Shown here piece by piece: positions 1 through 8,772 of a stretch of 64,000 nt of DNA. The notes under the pieces were generated by a model, which was given only the letters and a program-made list of their open reading frames with translations, made no database searches and had not been told where the DNA came from. The DNA lies in contig JAIQEU010000004.1 in NCBI GenBank assembly GCA_020073665.1, positions 186,001-250,000 on the forward strand, in the 5' to 3' direction. A program made the position numbers and the translations under genes. The stretch comes from Terriglobia bacterium (GTDB taxonomy: Bacteria > Acidobacteriota > Terriglobia > Terriglobales > Acidobacteriaceae). How positions within the stretch are numbered: the stretch's first letter is position 1; each line of letters begins with the position of its first letter.

Positions 1-1
1 G

Positions 2-472
2 ACGCTGTATCTGCGCTTCGAGTGCCGCTACCGCGAGTTGAATGTTTTCACCGACGCTGACCCCAACGGCCGCCGCGATCATCTCTGGGACCGTGACGTG
101 GCCGAGGCTTTCCTGCAGCCCGATCCCACTCGCGAGCGCTACTACAGGGAATTCGAAGTAAGCCCCAACGGTATGTGGATTGATCTCGCTATTTCCCCGG
201 GCACTCTGTCCGATCTCAAGAGCGGACTGAAGCACTCCGTTGTGCTGGATGAAAAGTCGCATACCTGGGCGGCTGAGCTGGCCATCCCGCTCAAGGCGCT
301 GACCGCGAACTTCGATCCGGGTGCCGTCTGGCGAGCGAACTTCTATCGGGTCGAAGGGACAAAGGAACCGCGGGCCTACCTGGCTTGGCAACCCACCGGC
401 ACCCCAGAACCTAATTTCCACGTGCCCCGGGTGTTCGGACGATTGCGTTTCGCTGCACCGGTTCGCCCTTGA
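2..472 (+). CDS. Carbohydrate-binding family 9-like protein (5' truncated by window edge)
   Basis: The reading frame is open from the first bases of the window, so the start lies upstream; a TTG at 38 is only an internal codon. The visible 156 residues read as a beta-sandwich of the CBM9/DOMON-like type: 'LYLRFECRY', then a conserved 'DADPNGRRDHLWDRDVAEAFLQPD' block, a 'YREFEVSPNGMWIDLAI' strand and a final 'WRANFYRVEGTKEPRAYLAWQPTG...FHVPRVFGRLRF'. This pattern is common in secreted acidobacterial proteins that bind sugars or stand next to them. No catalytic residues can be assigned. The family call is from pattern recognition; the ligand is unknown. Confidence 0.75.
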   Translation, partial: TLYLRFECRYRELNVFTDADPNGRRDHLWDRDVAEAFLQPDPTRERYYREFEVSPNGMWIDLAISPGTLSDLKSGLKHSVVLDEKSHTWAAELAIPLKALTANFDPGAVWRANFYRVEGTKEPRAYLAWQPTGTPEPNFHVPRVFGRLRFAAPVRP

Positions 473-554
473 CTCGCCTGCAGGTTTGCTCTGTCCGGTT
501 CGCAGGCGTACTCTGGGTGGCATCTTCTACTACAAGACCTTTGGAGGAACCATC

Positions 555-1064
555 ATGCGGCAACGCAATCGTCTGCCAGTTCTTGCCTTTCTGCTGTGCC
601 TCATCGTCCCGCTGATCACGTCCGCGCAAGCCAAACCCGGCCTGCTCAACAACGACGAACTCAAGAAAGCAGTTCCCAGCAGCTATTTCTTTAGCGGTCA
701 ATCCGCTCCGGTGCAGCTGCGCAATTCCGCCGGGTTCCGCACCAGCGGCGGAAAGCTTGTTCTCGCGGGGCTGGTGGACACGTCCGGTTACGCCTCTGAC
801 GTGGCGCAGAAGTACCAGGGATTCCTGATCACCGAGATAAAGCTTACCGTCGGGGGATCGGCGCTACCGGTGGGGACCTACGGCTTTGGCTTCAGCAAAG
901 ACGGCAAGTTCATGGTGATGGATGTAGCCGGCAACGATGTGCTCAGTATCTCCGCCAGCACCGACGACAAGATGGCGCACCCGGTGCCCTTGAAGATGGT
1001 GGAGGATGGCGGCGCGTACAAGCTCTACTCCGGAAAGAAGTGGGTCAGCTTGAAAGCAGAATGA
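555..1064 (+). CDS. Secreted hypothetical protein
   Basis: A 169-residue protein starting at the ATG at 555, chosen because GGAGG (543-547) sits 7 bases upstream and the first 25 residues form a classical signal peptide ending 'LITSAQA'. The mature part has no Cys and consists of short beta-like segments ('GGKLVLAGLVDTSG', 'ITEIKLTVGGSALPVGTYGFGFSKDGKFMVMDVAGNDV'). The frame stays open upstream of the ATG over the previous gene, but that part is not coding-like. I do not recognise the family; it is probably an exported beta-rich protein of the periplasm. Confidence 0.7.
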   Translation: MRQRNRLPVLAFLLCLIVPLITSAQAKPGLLNNDELKKAVPSSYFFSGQSAPVQLRNSAGFRTSGGKLVLAGLVDTSGYASDVAQKYQGFLITEIKLTVGGSALPVGTYGFGFSKDGKFMVMDVAGNDVLSISASTDDKMAHPVPLKMVEDGGAYKLYSGKKWVSLKAE

Positions 1065-1085
1065 GTTGCTGTGCCTGGCTGCGCC

Positions 1086-2714
1086 CTACGCCAGCAATTG
1101 CGCCAGAATAATCTTGGCAATCATGGCCGCGGGATAGATGCTGGCGTAGGCCAGGTTAGTGTTGTCCGATTTTGACAGGTTACCGGCGAAGGCGAGACAC
1201 GCGGGTTGCGTCTGCAATCCCGCCACAAGTCCCAGCAGCGAATCCATGGGAATCTTCAGTATCTTGTAACCGACTAACAAGGTTGCGCCCGCCACAGAGA
1301 ATGTCACAACCGCCCCGGCCGCCAGCAGCATCAGCCCGTTGCTGCGCATAGTTTCGACGAAAGCAAACCCTGCCTTGGTTCCTACGCCCGCAAGGAACAG
1401 CAAAAGTCCAATCTGGCGCAGAGTTAGGTTGGCGCTGACCGGCATGACCCAGGCAATCTGCCCGGTGCGTTCGATCTTGCCCAGCACCAATGCCACCAGC
1501 AGCGGGCCTCCGGCCAGCCCCAGGCGGATGGTAGTCCCACCGGGTACGGGGATCGGCAGCATGCCGGCTAACACTCCAAGCACCATTCCTAACGCCACGG
1601 AACCGAAATCGGTCTCAGCGGTCCCGCGGATGGAGTCGCCAAAAAACTTTACTACCATACCGAAGTTTTCTTTGCGGGTCAGCACGCGGATGCGGTCGCC
1701 GAACTCCAGCCGGGTGTCGGGTGTAGGCACCACGTCGGTATCCGCGCGGCGCAAGCGAGTGATGGTCGCGGAGAGTGTGTTCTCCAGATCAAGATCACGA
1801 ATACGCTTGCCCACCACTTGCTTGCTGGAAATCAACACGCGTCGAAAATCGAGGCGAGCACGATCCTGCTCCAGCCGCTGGTCGCTGGGCTCGCCAAAAA
1901 TCAGGCGCGCCCGCTCCAGGGATTCGTCATCTCCCACCACCGCAACCACGTCTCCCAGGGCAAGCACAGTATCGGGCTGCACCAGATCCACTCGGCCCTC
2001 GTGCTGCAGACGGCTGACGACGAAGCCCGGGTTGCGGTGCAAACTGAGCACGTCCGCCACTGTCCTCCCGGCAATCCCCGGATTCTTCACGGCAAAGTCG
2101 AGCACTCGGATCTCGGCGCGCTCCTGCGTCGCCGTTGGATCCACTCGCCCGAACCTGGCGGCCAGTTGCATGCACAGCAGAACGCCGATGACCCCGATGG
2201 GATACGCGATGCTGTAGGTCACCACCGGTTCGTTGGTCAGGGTGCGTAACTGATCGGCCGGCAATGCCTGGGTGAGGCCGCGTTCATGCATGCGCTCGCG
2301 CACGGCGGCCAGGGCGGGAGTATTGGTAAGCGCGCCGGTGTAGAGGCCTGCGGTGCGGGCGCCAGGCAAGTGCAGCAGCCGTCCTAGCCCTGAAGTCAGC
2401 AAGGCCGCCAGGATGAGCATCCCTACGCCGAGCAGTGTCTGGCGGTAGCCCTGCTTGCGGAATGAACTCCAGAACGCAGGCCCGGTTTCGATGCCCACGG
2501 TGTAGACGAAAATAATCAGGCCGAGGCTGGCCACGACTTCGGGCAGGGCGATGTCTGGGCTCAACGCGCCGACGGCCAAACCCATGAACAGAACTCCAGC
2601 CACGCCCAGGCGGAAGCCGAAGAAATTAATCTGCCCCAGCAGGTAGCCCAGTCCAATCACGATGAAGAGCGTCAGGATGGGTGATCCCGCAAGAGTGCTG
2701 GCCAATGTCGACAT
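1086..2714 (-). CDS. AspT/YidE-type transporter with two TrkA-C domains
   Basis: A 542-residue inner-membrane protein of the aspartate:alanine exchanger (AAEx) family. It has the duplicated layout of that family: five or six N-terminal helices with 'GIETGPAFWSSFRKQGYR' and 'YTGALTNTPALAAVRERM', a central cytoplasmic pair of TrkA-C (RCK_C) domains at about residues 200-350 ('AEIRVLDFAVKNPGIAGRTVADVL' and 'RRVLISSKQVVGKRIRDLDLENTL'), and a second membrane half containing 'GLVAGLQTQPACLAFAG'. The RCK_C domains suggest ligand gating. The substrate cannot be read from sequence; family members move dicarboxylates or amino acids. It stands alone on the minus strand. Confidence 0.85.
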   Translation of the reverse strand: MSTLASTLAGSPILTLFIVIGLGYLLGQINFFGFRLGVAGVLFMGLAVGALSPDIALPEVVASLGLIIFVYTVGIETGPAFWSSFRKQGYRQTLLGVGMLILAALLTSGLGRLLHLPGARTAGLYTGALTNTPALAAVRERMHERGLTQALPADQLRTLTNEPVVTYSIAYPIGVIGVLLCMQLAARFGRVDPTATQERAEIRVLDFAVKNPGIAGRTVADVLSLHRNPGFVVSRLQHEGRVDLVQPDTVLALGDVVAVVGDDESLERARLIFGEPSDQRLEQDRARLDFRRVLISSKQVVGKRIRDLDLENTLSATITRLRRADTDVVPTPDTRLEFGDRIRVLTRKENFGMVVKFFGDSIRGTAETDFGSVALGMVLGVLAGMLPIPVPGGTTIRLGLAGGPLLVALVLGKIERTGQIAWVMPVSANLTLRQIGLLLFLAGVGTKAGFAFVETMRSNGLMLLAAGAVVTFSVAGATLLVGYKILKIPMDSLLGLVAGLQTQPACLAFAGNLSKSDNTNLAYASIYPAAMIAKIILAQLLA

Positions 2715-2856
2715 AGGTGTGTGGAAATGCAGCGGTCATCATAGCAGCGGGCGGTTGAACGGGCTGTGAGCGCTGAACATAGCGATGATGGTGGAGAAAT
2801 CAGTATCCGGTTCAGGGCGACCCCGAACCAGCTGTGGCAAGCCGTCACGGAATCGT

Positions 2857-3513
2857 TCAGTGAGACAAAGGTTGCAGCGGCCCCAGAACCAGCGCGATGC
2901 CGGCCCGTTTTCTCAACTCGGCCAGAATCGCCTGGGCGGCATTCTGGTAGGTCTTGCTGGGGTCAGAAGGATCCGACCACACCGCGTCATAAATCACCTG
3001 GGCGGCTTCCTTCACATCCATGTGCAGCGCGGCTTCCAACACGTCTACGCGCTCTTGCGCATGATCGAAGCACCCCTTGCAGACCGCTGCGGGTTCGAAG
3101 TCCTCCGGGTGGTTAGCTTCCAGGCTGCAGCGGAAGGCCGCCGCGGCGTTGATCTGGGTATGGGAAGCGTACACCTGCGACTTAAACTCGCGCAGGAATC
3201 GTTCCCGCTCCACTTCGAGGGCGTCGGGATCGGGCGAGGTCTCGCTCAGTACTGCGTTCGACGGCAGCGAGACCGCGGTCGGAGAGACGCGCTCCGAGCT
3301 CTTGCACACCGGACAGGTCGTCAGATCAGCCGCGAAGTACGTTCTACATTTTGCGCAAGGCAAACCGTAGCCCACGCGCCGGGGAGCGGCGTCCGCCGAG
3401 CCAGCAAGACCCTCCCGAGTGCGATGATAGCGTTGGACATCCGCGCTCGTAGGAGGCGCTGTCGGGGTCACTTGCCGGGTTTGGCCGATTTGTGGCGAAG
3501 GTGCCGAGTTCAT
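2857..3513 (-). CDS. Zinc-ribbon protein of unknown function
   Basis: Starts at the ATG at 3513, preceded by AAGGA five bases upstream; a longer frame begins at 3549 without a good ribosome site. The 218-residue product has a zinc ribbon near residue 53 (CAKC...CPVC), a linker, and a helical part with a Cys-x2-Cys ('AAVCKGCFDHAQERVDVLEAALHMDVKEAAQVIYDAVW'). It is cytoplasmic, with no signal peptide or membrane segment. Family not recognised. The C-terminal helices slightly resemble those of the zinc-ribbon protein at 14813-15190, but I cannot establish homology by eye. Confidence 0.65.
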   Translation of the reverse strand: MNSAPSPQIGQTRQVTPTAPPTSADVQRYHRTREGLAGSADAAPRRVGYGLPCAKCRTYFAADLTTCPVCKSSERVSPTAVSLPSNAVLSETSPDPDALEVERERFLREFKSQVYASHTQINAAAAFRCSLEANHPEDFEPAAVCKGCFDHAQERVDVLEAALHMDVKEAAQVIYDAVWSDPSDPSKTYQNAAQAILAELRKRAGIALVLGPLQPLSH

Positions 3514-3737
3514 AATCCTTGCTCCGTGGTTTTGCTGGACGGTTGCCATGGCGTGAAGAACGTGAAGCCCATTCTAAGACTGCCCGCTTCGGCTGCCGAC
3601 AGCACGGCAGTACATGGGTTCCCCGCCCGATGGTACATAGCAACTCGCGAACCAAGCTTCCGCGTTCTAAACAAATAACTTATGGCTTCTTTGCTCGCTT
3701 CCCGATCACGCGTGTACACCACGTCGGGATGCGGGAT

Positions 3738-5195
3738 TCAGCGAGTCTTGGTCGCCTTCATCAGCTTCAGCAATTCTTGCTTGCGCGCCCGGTACAAATC
3801 CTGTCCGGGCTCAAGCCGGGCGGCGGTGTCAAGTTCCGCCAGGGCCTGATCGTAGTTGCCGATGCTCATCAGGCATGCGGCCAGCGAATAGTGGTTGGTC
3901 GCGGTGGGCTGCAACCGCAAGGCTTGCTGGAACTCCTCGGCTGCAGCACTCCATTGTTCGGCCTGGAACAAGGCAGTCCCCAGGTAGTGATGGGCCAGGG
4001 GCGAATCTGGATCCAGTGCCACTGCCAGACGCAATTCGCGCACCGCTTCTTTCTGCTGGCCGCTAAGCAGCAGGGCTTGCCCCAACACGCGGTGCTCGGC
4101 CGATCCAGTCGGATGTTGCAAAATCGCCAGCTTTAATTCCGCAATTGCCGCCGGGTAGTCTTCTTTCGCCATCAAAGCCTTGGCCAGGAAATCGTGGCCT
4201 TTTCCCCAGCTGGGATTCAGGCGAAACAATTCGCGAAACTCGGCGATGGCAGCATCGTAGTTGCCTTGGTCGCAGTAGGTATTTCCCAGGTTGTTGCGCA
4301 CCGAAGGCTCGTTGGGTGCCAGACGTTTGGCCTCGCGGTATTCCGCGATGGCCTCGCCGAATCTTCCCAGGTCGTGCAGGACAATCCCCAGATTGCTGTG
4401 GGCCTGCCAAAACTGCGGATTCGCGCGGAGAGCGGCGCGGTAAGCCGAGGCGGCCCGGGTGAGATCTCCCTTACCACGTAGCGCGATTCCCATGTCGTAG
4501 TAGGTGTCCGGGTTGTTCGGTTCGCGATCCAGCGATTCCTCAAAGGCGTGCAGCGCAGCCTGATACTGCTGGTTGGCGTACAAGCCGAGGCCAAGGTACC
4601 GGTAAGCTTCGGCGTTTTGCGGGTCCATGCTGAGCGCGCTGCGGGCCTCAGCAATCGCGTTGTCGGCATCGTCGAGACGGTAGAACACGTACGCCAAGCG
4701 GCTGTGGGTTTCGGCGAAACCAGGCATCCAGTCCTTAGCATCGGAGAAGTTGTCGAAGGCTTCGTCCAGATCGCCCTGCTGTTCCCGCAGATAGCCGAGA
4801 GCGAAGTACAGGGCCGCGTTTTCAGGATCCTTGGTGATCAGACTGTTTAATAGCGCCTGGGCCTGGTCGTAGTGGCGCTGATGAAGGAGCGCTCCGGCGT
4901 TGGTGATCGGGGCAGAGCAGTCGCCGCCTCCGGCGCGGTTCGTAGTCACCGACATCGTCCGCAGCGCGCGAATAAGACTCGGGTTTGCTCCAGCCGCAGT
5001 TAAGGCATTGGTCGCTTGTTCCGACACGCTGAAACCAATCCCACGTTGCTCGACGAAACGAGTCAAACTGCCGCTGGAGATTCCGCTGCCGGTCCACAAT
5101 GTGAGTTGGTCGCAACCGACCGGTCCCCGGAGGTCGCGGCCAAACCCGCCGATCGAGAACAGAAGGACAATCGCCAGCAACCCATGGCTACGCAC
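3738..5195 (-). CDS. Secreted tetratricopeptide-repeat protein
   Basis: A 485-residue protein starting with GTG at 5195, six bases after AGGAGT. It has an N-terminal signal peptide ('GLLAIVLLFSIGGFG'), a short region ('LTRFVEQRGIGFSVSEQATNALTAAGANPSLIRALR') seen in front of TPRs in acidobacterial proteins, and then about ten consecutive 34-residue TPR units to the end. Typical repeat text is 'AEAYRYLGLGLYANQQYQAALHAFEESLDREP'. TPR arrays are protein-protein scaffolds; partner and pathway are unknown. The protein is most likely periplasmic. Confidence 0.85.
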   Translation of the reverse strand: MRSHGLLAIVLLFSIGGFGRDLRGPVGCDQLTLWTGSGISSGSLTRFVEQRGIGFSVSEQATNALTAAGANPSLIRALRTMSVTTNRAGGGDCSAPITNAGALLHQRHYDQAQALLNSLITKDPENAALYFALGYLREQQGDLDEAFDNFSDAKDWMPGFAETHSRLAYVFYRLDDADNAIAEARSALSMDPQNAEAYRYLGLGLYANQQYQAALHAFEESLDREPNNPDTYYDMGIALRGKGDLTRAASAYRAALRANPQFWQAHSNLGIVLHDLGRFGEAIAEYREAKRLAPNEPSVRNNLGNTYCDQGNYDAAIAEFRELFRLNPSWGKGHDFLAKALMAKEDYPAAIAELKLAILQHPTGSAEHRVLGQALLLSGQQKEAVRELRLAVALDPDSPLAHHYLGTALFQAEQWSAAAEEFQQALRLQPTATNHYSLAACLMSIGNYDQALAELDTAARLEPGQDLYRARKQELLKLMKATKTR

Positions 5196-5407
5196 GTAGG
5201 ACTCCTTGCCGCCGGTTTGGGCGGCCTTTCGCTGCTGGAAACATAGCCCGGCAAAGTAATCCCCGGTAGGTCACGGAGGTAACCTTGCTGGCGCAAGTCA
5301 CGGAGAGGATTGGAGTTCTTCAGATGTGAAGGCTTCCGTTTCGACCCCGCTGTTTAGGGTCTTTTAGACAGTTGACGAAGCGGGGTGAGTCCGGTAGGTT
5401 GGTGAGG

Positions 5408-5425
5408 ATATCTGCTCGCAGATAT
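5408..5425 (+). promoter_or_regulatory. Perfect inverted repeat in the tatA leader
   Basis: ATATCTGC-TC-GCAGATAT, eight paired bases around a two-base centre, ends three bases before the GGAGG (5428-5432) of tatA. It could be a protein-binding operator, or a hairpin that touches the ribosome-binding site once transcribed. A second, looser pair (CCCCGCT ... AGCGGGG) lies just upstream at about 5346-5386. The role is inferred. Confidence 0.35.
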
Positions 5426-5438
5426 TCGGAGGATTTCC

Positions 5439-5627
5439 ATGTTTGAGGGCCTGTTTCAGCCGATGCACCTGCTGGTGATTTTCTTTATCGCCTTGCTGGT
5501 GTTCGGCCCCAAGAAACTTCCTGAACTCGGCAAAGGCATTGGCGAGGGCATTCGCTCCCTGAAGGAAGGCATGAAGGACGCTCCAGCCGAGCCCACCAAG
5601 ACGCAAAACCCCGAAGTAAAGAGCTAG
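5439..5627 (+). CDS. tatA: Twin-arginine translocase subunit TatA/TatE
   Basis: A 62-residue protein with the TatA layout: a short N-terminal membrane helix ('LLVIFFIALLVFG'), the hinge 'FGPKKLPELGKGIGEGI', an amphipathic helix ('RSLKEGMKD') and a charged tail. TatA oligomers form the pore through which TatBC passes folded proteins. The ATG at 5439 follows a strong GGAGG with a seven-base gap. No tatB or tatC is adjacent, which is common where tatA is encoded alone. Confidence 0.92.
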   Translation: MFEGLFQPMHLLVIFFIALLVFGPKKLPELGKGIGEGIRSLKEGMKDAPAEPTKTQNPEVKS

Positions 5628-5784
5628 AGAACAGCCGTACCTCCCCGCTGGCGTTCCCTGCCCTTCCGTTGCCTCCACTTTACCTGACGGCTTCGTGCGA
5701 TCCGCAAGAAGTACGAGGTCTGTGGTGTGTCCGCCAAAATAGGTGCAGATCCACAGCGTCTCAGTTTCGAGGGTAGCTCGCCGG

Positions 5785-6516
5785 TTAGCCGCAGGCTGAG
5801 GCGCTCTTGGCCAGGGCCTGAGTTTTCTCCAAAGACACTGCACTACGGAAATACAGCCGGTAGGAAAGGTGGGTCGCGTACATCACCGGGAGAGCCAGCA
5901 CAGGTATCGGCCAGCCGACGTGGGCACTCGCGGTAGCCACTATTGAGGTCACTCCGGCGCTGAGCACGTAGTAAGGGAATGAAAGGTGGAAGATAGTCGA
6001 CCAGATCCGTATCAGCTTCCCACCTTCGGTGAGCGAGATCACCGCAGCCACGGGAATCGTCTGGGCACAGAAGAAGCCCGTCGCGACCAGTACCAGCAAC
6101 AGCGAACTCGACGCCCAGTTGGCCCCGCCTGCTCCGCGCTGCTGGAAAACCAGGTTACCAATCCCCACGGCGACCGCCATAGTGCTGAGGTTGAACAGCA
6201 ACTGCAGCGGTTGCAGCTTGCTTCTATCCTTGGGAAAACACTGCACCAGGGTCGAGGCCAAGCCAACTATAAGAGCCTCGAACAGGCTCAACTGGACAGT
6301 TGCGATCAGTATGAATGGAAGATTGACCGACATGTTGCTGTTCAGGCCCGGCAGCTTGAGCTTGAACCTGGACGCCACGACGGCGATCATCAGCAGGGTC
6401 AGGACCCGGAAGTATTGCACCCGGTGCCAATGCAGCAGCGCATCACCAGCGACCAGGAGTGCGGTGGTCGTCATCAGCCCGGTGAATATCTTTGCTTGTC
6501 GTGCACTAGTTGTCAT
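5785..6516 (-). CDS. Multi-pass membrane protein, sensor-domain-like, without output domain
   Basis: Starts at the ATG at 6516 ('MTTSARQAKIFTG'); a longer frame to 6615 adds Arg-rich text that does not look coding. The 243 residues hold six or seven helices. The block 'VASRFKLKLPGLNSNMSVNLPFILIATVQLSLFEALIVGLASTLVQCF' resembles the integral-membrane sensor part that in acidobacteria usually precedes a GGDEF or HD-GYP domain. Here the protein ends right after the last helix ('SLEKTQALAKSASACG'), with no signalling output. It may be a truncated sensor or a free-standing membrane module. Confidence 0.65.
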   Translation of the reverse strand: MTTSARQAKIFTGLMTTTALLVAGDALLHWHRVQYFRVLTLLMIAVVASRFKLKLPGLNSNMSVNLPFILIATVQLSLFEALIVGLASTLVQCFPKDRSKLQPLQLLFNLSTMAVAVGIGNLVFQQRGAGGANWASSSLLLVLVATGFFCAQTIPVAAVISLTEGGKLIRIWSTIFHLSFPYYVLSAGVTSIVATASAHVGWPIPVLALPVMYATHLSYRLYFRSAVSLEKTQALAKSASACG

Positions 6517-6645
6517 CGCAGCGCTATGTCCGTTTTTCTGTTCGCGTCGGTTTACTGTCCAGCGCCGACCAGCAAGGGACCCGAAATATGTGTCCCTTGG
6601 AAGTCTCGCCCCCACACCCGTCGCCGGGAAACGGTGCCGCCGGCG

Positions 6646-8448
6646 TTATTCTTCCCCGTCTGCATCCACCGACAGCGCTTCATTGGAGTCCGTGGCGGTT
6701 TCCCAGACCACGCTCAGAGCCGAGTCGGTAGACGTACCCCAGACCACGCTGAAGCCGCTCGCGGTGTTGGTTCCCCACACTACCGAGGTGCCCCACACCA
6801 CCGAATTGGCGTTGACGTTCGTACCCCAGACCACGGAAGTACCCCACACCACCGATGTTCCCCACACCACGGAGGCCGCCGGGATTGAGGAGTTTCCGTA
6901 GAGCAGAGAAACTGTCCCGTTGGAAGAGTTGTAAACGGCGGTTGGCGAAAGTGCGCTCCCGATATTGTCCGGGGTCTTGTCGCTGTTCGCAACCGCGGCC
7001 GCGATATCCAGGTAGCCAGCGCCCACCGTAAACAGGTCGTAGTAGGAAGTGAAGGTCTGCAGGGTTACCGGATCGGTAGCGACGGTATAAGTCGGAAAAG
7101 TTTTGTAGGCGGTCTTCATCAGCCGCGCCTTGACCTGATCGGGCGTCAGGCTCGGATCCTGCTGCAGCAGCATCGCCGCCGCCCCACTCACCACGGGGGT
7201 GGCCATGCTGGTGCCGCTCAGGACAAAATAGTCGTAACTGGGGCGAGAGCCACGCCGCTTGTTGGACGGGAACTCAGCCAAGAGTGTGCTTCCCGGATCA
7301 ATGATGGACCGGATCAGATTGCCCGGGGCCACGATGTCCGGCTTCACGATGTGGTCGTAGGTCGTGGGTCCCTTGGAACTGTAGCTGGCAATCTGATCGT
7401 CGCTGCGGCTGGCAGTGCTCATCGTCTTCATTCCGCCAACTGTGATCACGTAGGGATCGTTGCCGGGAGCTGCCACGGTGCCATAGCCGTTGCTGCCATT
7501 CACACTCAGCCGGCCGAAGTTTCCGGCAGCCACTACCACCACGATGCCCGCTCTCCAAGCCTGTTCCACCGCCTGGCAGAGAGGATCGTTGACATAACTG
7601 GTGAAGATGGGGCGGCCCAGGGACAGGTTGATGACGCGAATGTTATAGGCGTCCTTCAGGTCGATCGCGCGCTGAATCGCGGCAATCACGTTGCTGTCCG
7701 ATCCGGCGCCGTTCCGGTCGAGTACGCGGAGGTCAATCAGATCCGCACCGTAGGCGATTCCGGTGTACTGACCGTTCGAATCGGAGCCGTCTCCCGCCAG
7801 GATACCCGCCACATGCGTGCCGTGACCGTAAGTGTCATACACCGCGACTCCAGCGGAATTGTAGACCGAAGTCCCGGTAAAATCCTGGTGATAGACCACG
7901 TGGGATTGGCCGGAGGAGCTCATCAGGTCGTCGTGATTCCCGTTGATGCCGCTGTCAATCACGGCGACGCCCATACCCATACCCCAACTGCCCAAGCCCA
8001 GAGAACGAGCTGTGCCGGTGCCGATGGCAGCATCGGTGAGATCGTCCGCCGCTTTCACCTGGTGGTCGGGCACGATGTAGTCAACGTCGGGATCGTTGGC
8101 CAGACCGCGAAGAGCCGACGCCGGAAGCGAAAAAGCGCCGCCGCGAATCAGGTTTAACCGCGCGTTCAACTTGCCGCCCCGGTTCTGCACCATGCTGAAG
8201 TGGCGTGCCTGGGGATTTTGCTTGAACTGCACAATCACGCGCACATTCTTGTTGGCAGCCGGGGATGCCGCCACTTGGGCGCTGAGCCTCTCCAGTTCAG
8301 GCGCCATCTTGCTCGTCCGCCGCTCGAAGCCATCTTCGCTGCGGAACGAACGGACTGCCTGTCCAGAGCTTAGGCTAGCGGCCAAGGCCAAGGTAAGTAG
8401 GCCCAATACTCTTCCCCACGCTGCACTCCACAATTTCTTGCGGTTCAT
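6646..8448 (-). CDS. Secreted S8 subtilisin-like serine peptidase with C-terminal SVVWGT repeats
   Basis: Starts at the ATG at 8448 (AACGGGGAAACC just upstream), giving a 600-residue preproprotein; a GTG at 8478 would add ten residues. The signal peptide spans about 1-30, and an I9-type propeptide about 68-130 ends 'DVDYIVPDHQ'. The catalytic triad is Asp165 (VAVIDSGING), His209 (GHGTHVAGILAG) and Ser414 (SGTSMATPVVSGAAA), with oxyanion Asn310. An insertion lies near 380-405. The last 75 residues carry six SVVWGT units and one SVVWET, separated by short Asn/Thr/Ser linkers, then an acidic end. The peptidase assignment is secure; the role of the repeat tail is not known. Confidence 0.95.
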   Translation of the reverse strand: MNRKKLWSAAWGRVLGLLTLALAASLSSGQAVRSFRSEDGFERRTSKMAPELERLSAQVAASPAANKNVRVIVQFKQNPQARHFSMVQNRGGKLNARLNLIRGGAFSLPASALRGLANDPDVDYIVPDHQVKAADDLTDAAIGTGTARSLGLGSWGMGMGVAVIDSGINGNHDDLMSSSGQSHVVYHQDFTGTSVYNSAGVAVYDTYGHGTHVAGILAGDGSDSNGQYTGIAYGADLIDLRVLDRNGAGSDSNVIAAIQRAIDLKDAYNIRVINLSLGRPIFTSYVNDPLCQAVEQAWRAGIVVVVAAGNFGRLSVNGSNGYGTVAAPGNDPYVITVGGMKTMSTASRSDDQIASYSSKGPTTYDHIVKPDIVAPGNLIRSIIDPGSTLLAEFPSNKRRGSRPSYDYFVLSGTSMATPVVSGAAAMLLQQDPSLTPDQVKARLMKTAYKTFPTYTVATDPVTLQTFTSYYDLFTVGAGYLDIAAAVANSDKTPDNIGSALSPTAVYNSSNGTVSLLYGNSSIPAASVVWGTSVVWGTSVVWGTNVNANSVVWGTSVVWGTNTASGFSVVWGTSTDSALSVVWETATDSNEALSVDADGEE

Positions 8449-8772
8449 TTTGGTTTCCCCGTTTCCAAACATCGCCACGGCTGTCTAGAGGAGCAAGCCT
8501 TGTTCCACGTGGGTTAGCTCGTAAGTTCTTGATTACACGATCCAGCCGCGAACGCGCCGGCTGGCTCTTGGGACAGGCTGTCCCAGGGTTGGGCCAGTCA
8601 AGCCAAAACGTGGCCCTGCACCCGTAACCTTAAGGTGATTACTGGTGGAAGGCGCAAACTAGAAGCTTTGAGCGCAAGAAGCGATGAAAGGCCGCCACAA
8701 AACCGGCAAGCAATGTCCGCCGGACCCCGGGGGAGCTGGATTCGGGTATGAACCGGTGGGACAATCAACGTG
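8449..8772. promoter_or_regulatory. Intergenic region with a 17-base palindrome upstream of the subtilase
   Basis: About 320 bases between the divergently read subtilase and a small plus-strand gene. TGGGACAG-G-CTGTCCCA at 8569-8585 is a perfect palindrome with a one-base centre, about 120 bases upstream of the subtilase start, so a repressor or activator site is possible. A second pair (AGCCG / CGGCT) lies at about 8543-8563. I see no RNA gene here. Confidence 0.3.

Noticed and set aside
2785-3678. 297-codon plus-strand frame opposite the zinc-ribbon gene
   Set aside because: The composition is that of an antisense shadow, while the minus strand has paired Cys motifs and a ribosome site.
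6029-6901. Plus-strand frame across the subtilase end with repeated VPHTTEVPHTTE text
   Set aside because: The repeats are only the antisense reading of the SVVWGT-coding DNA; the minus frame has a full S8 triad and signal peptide.
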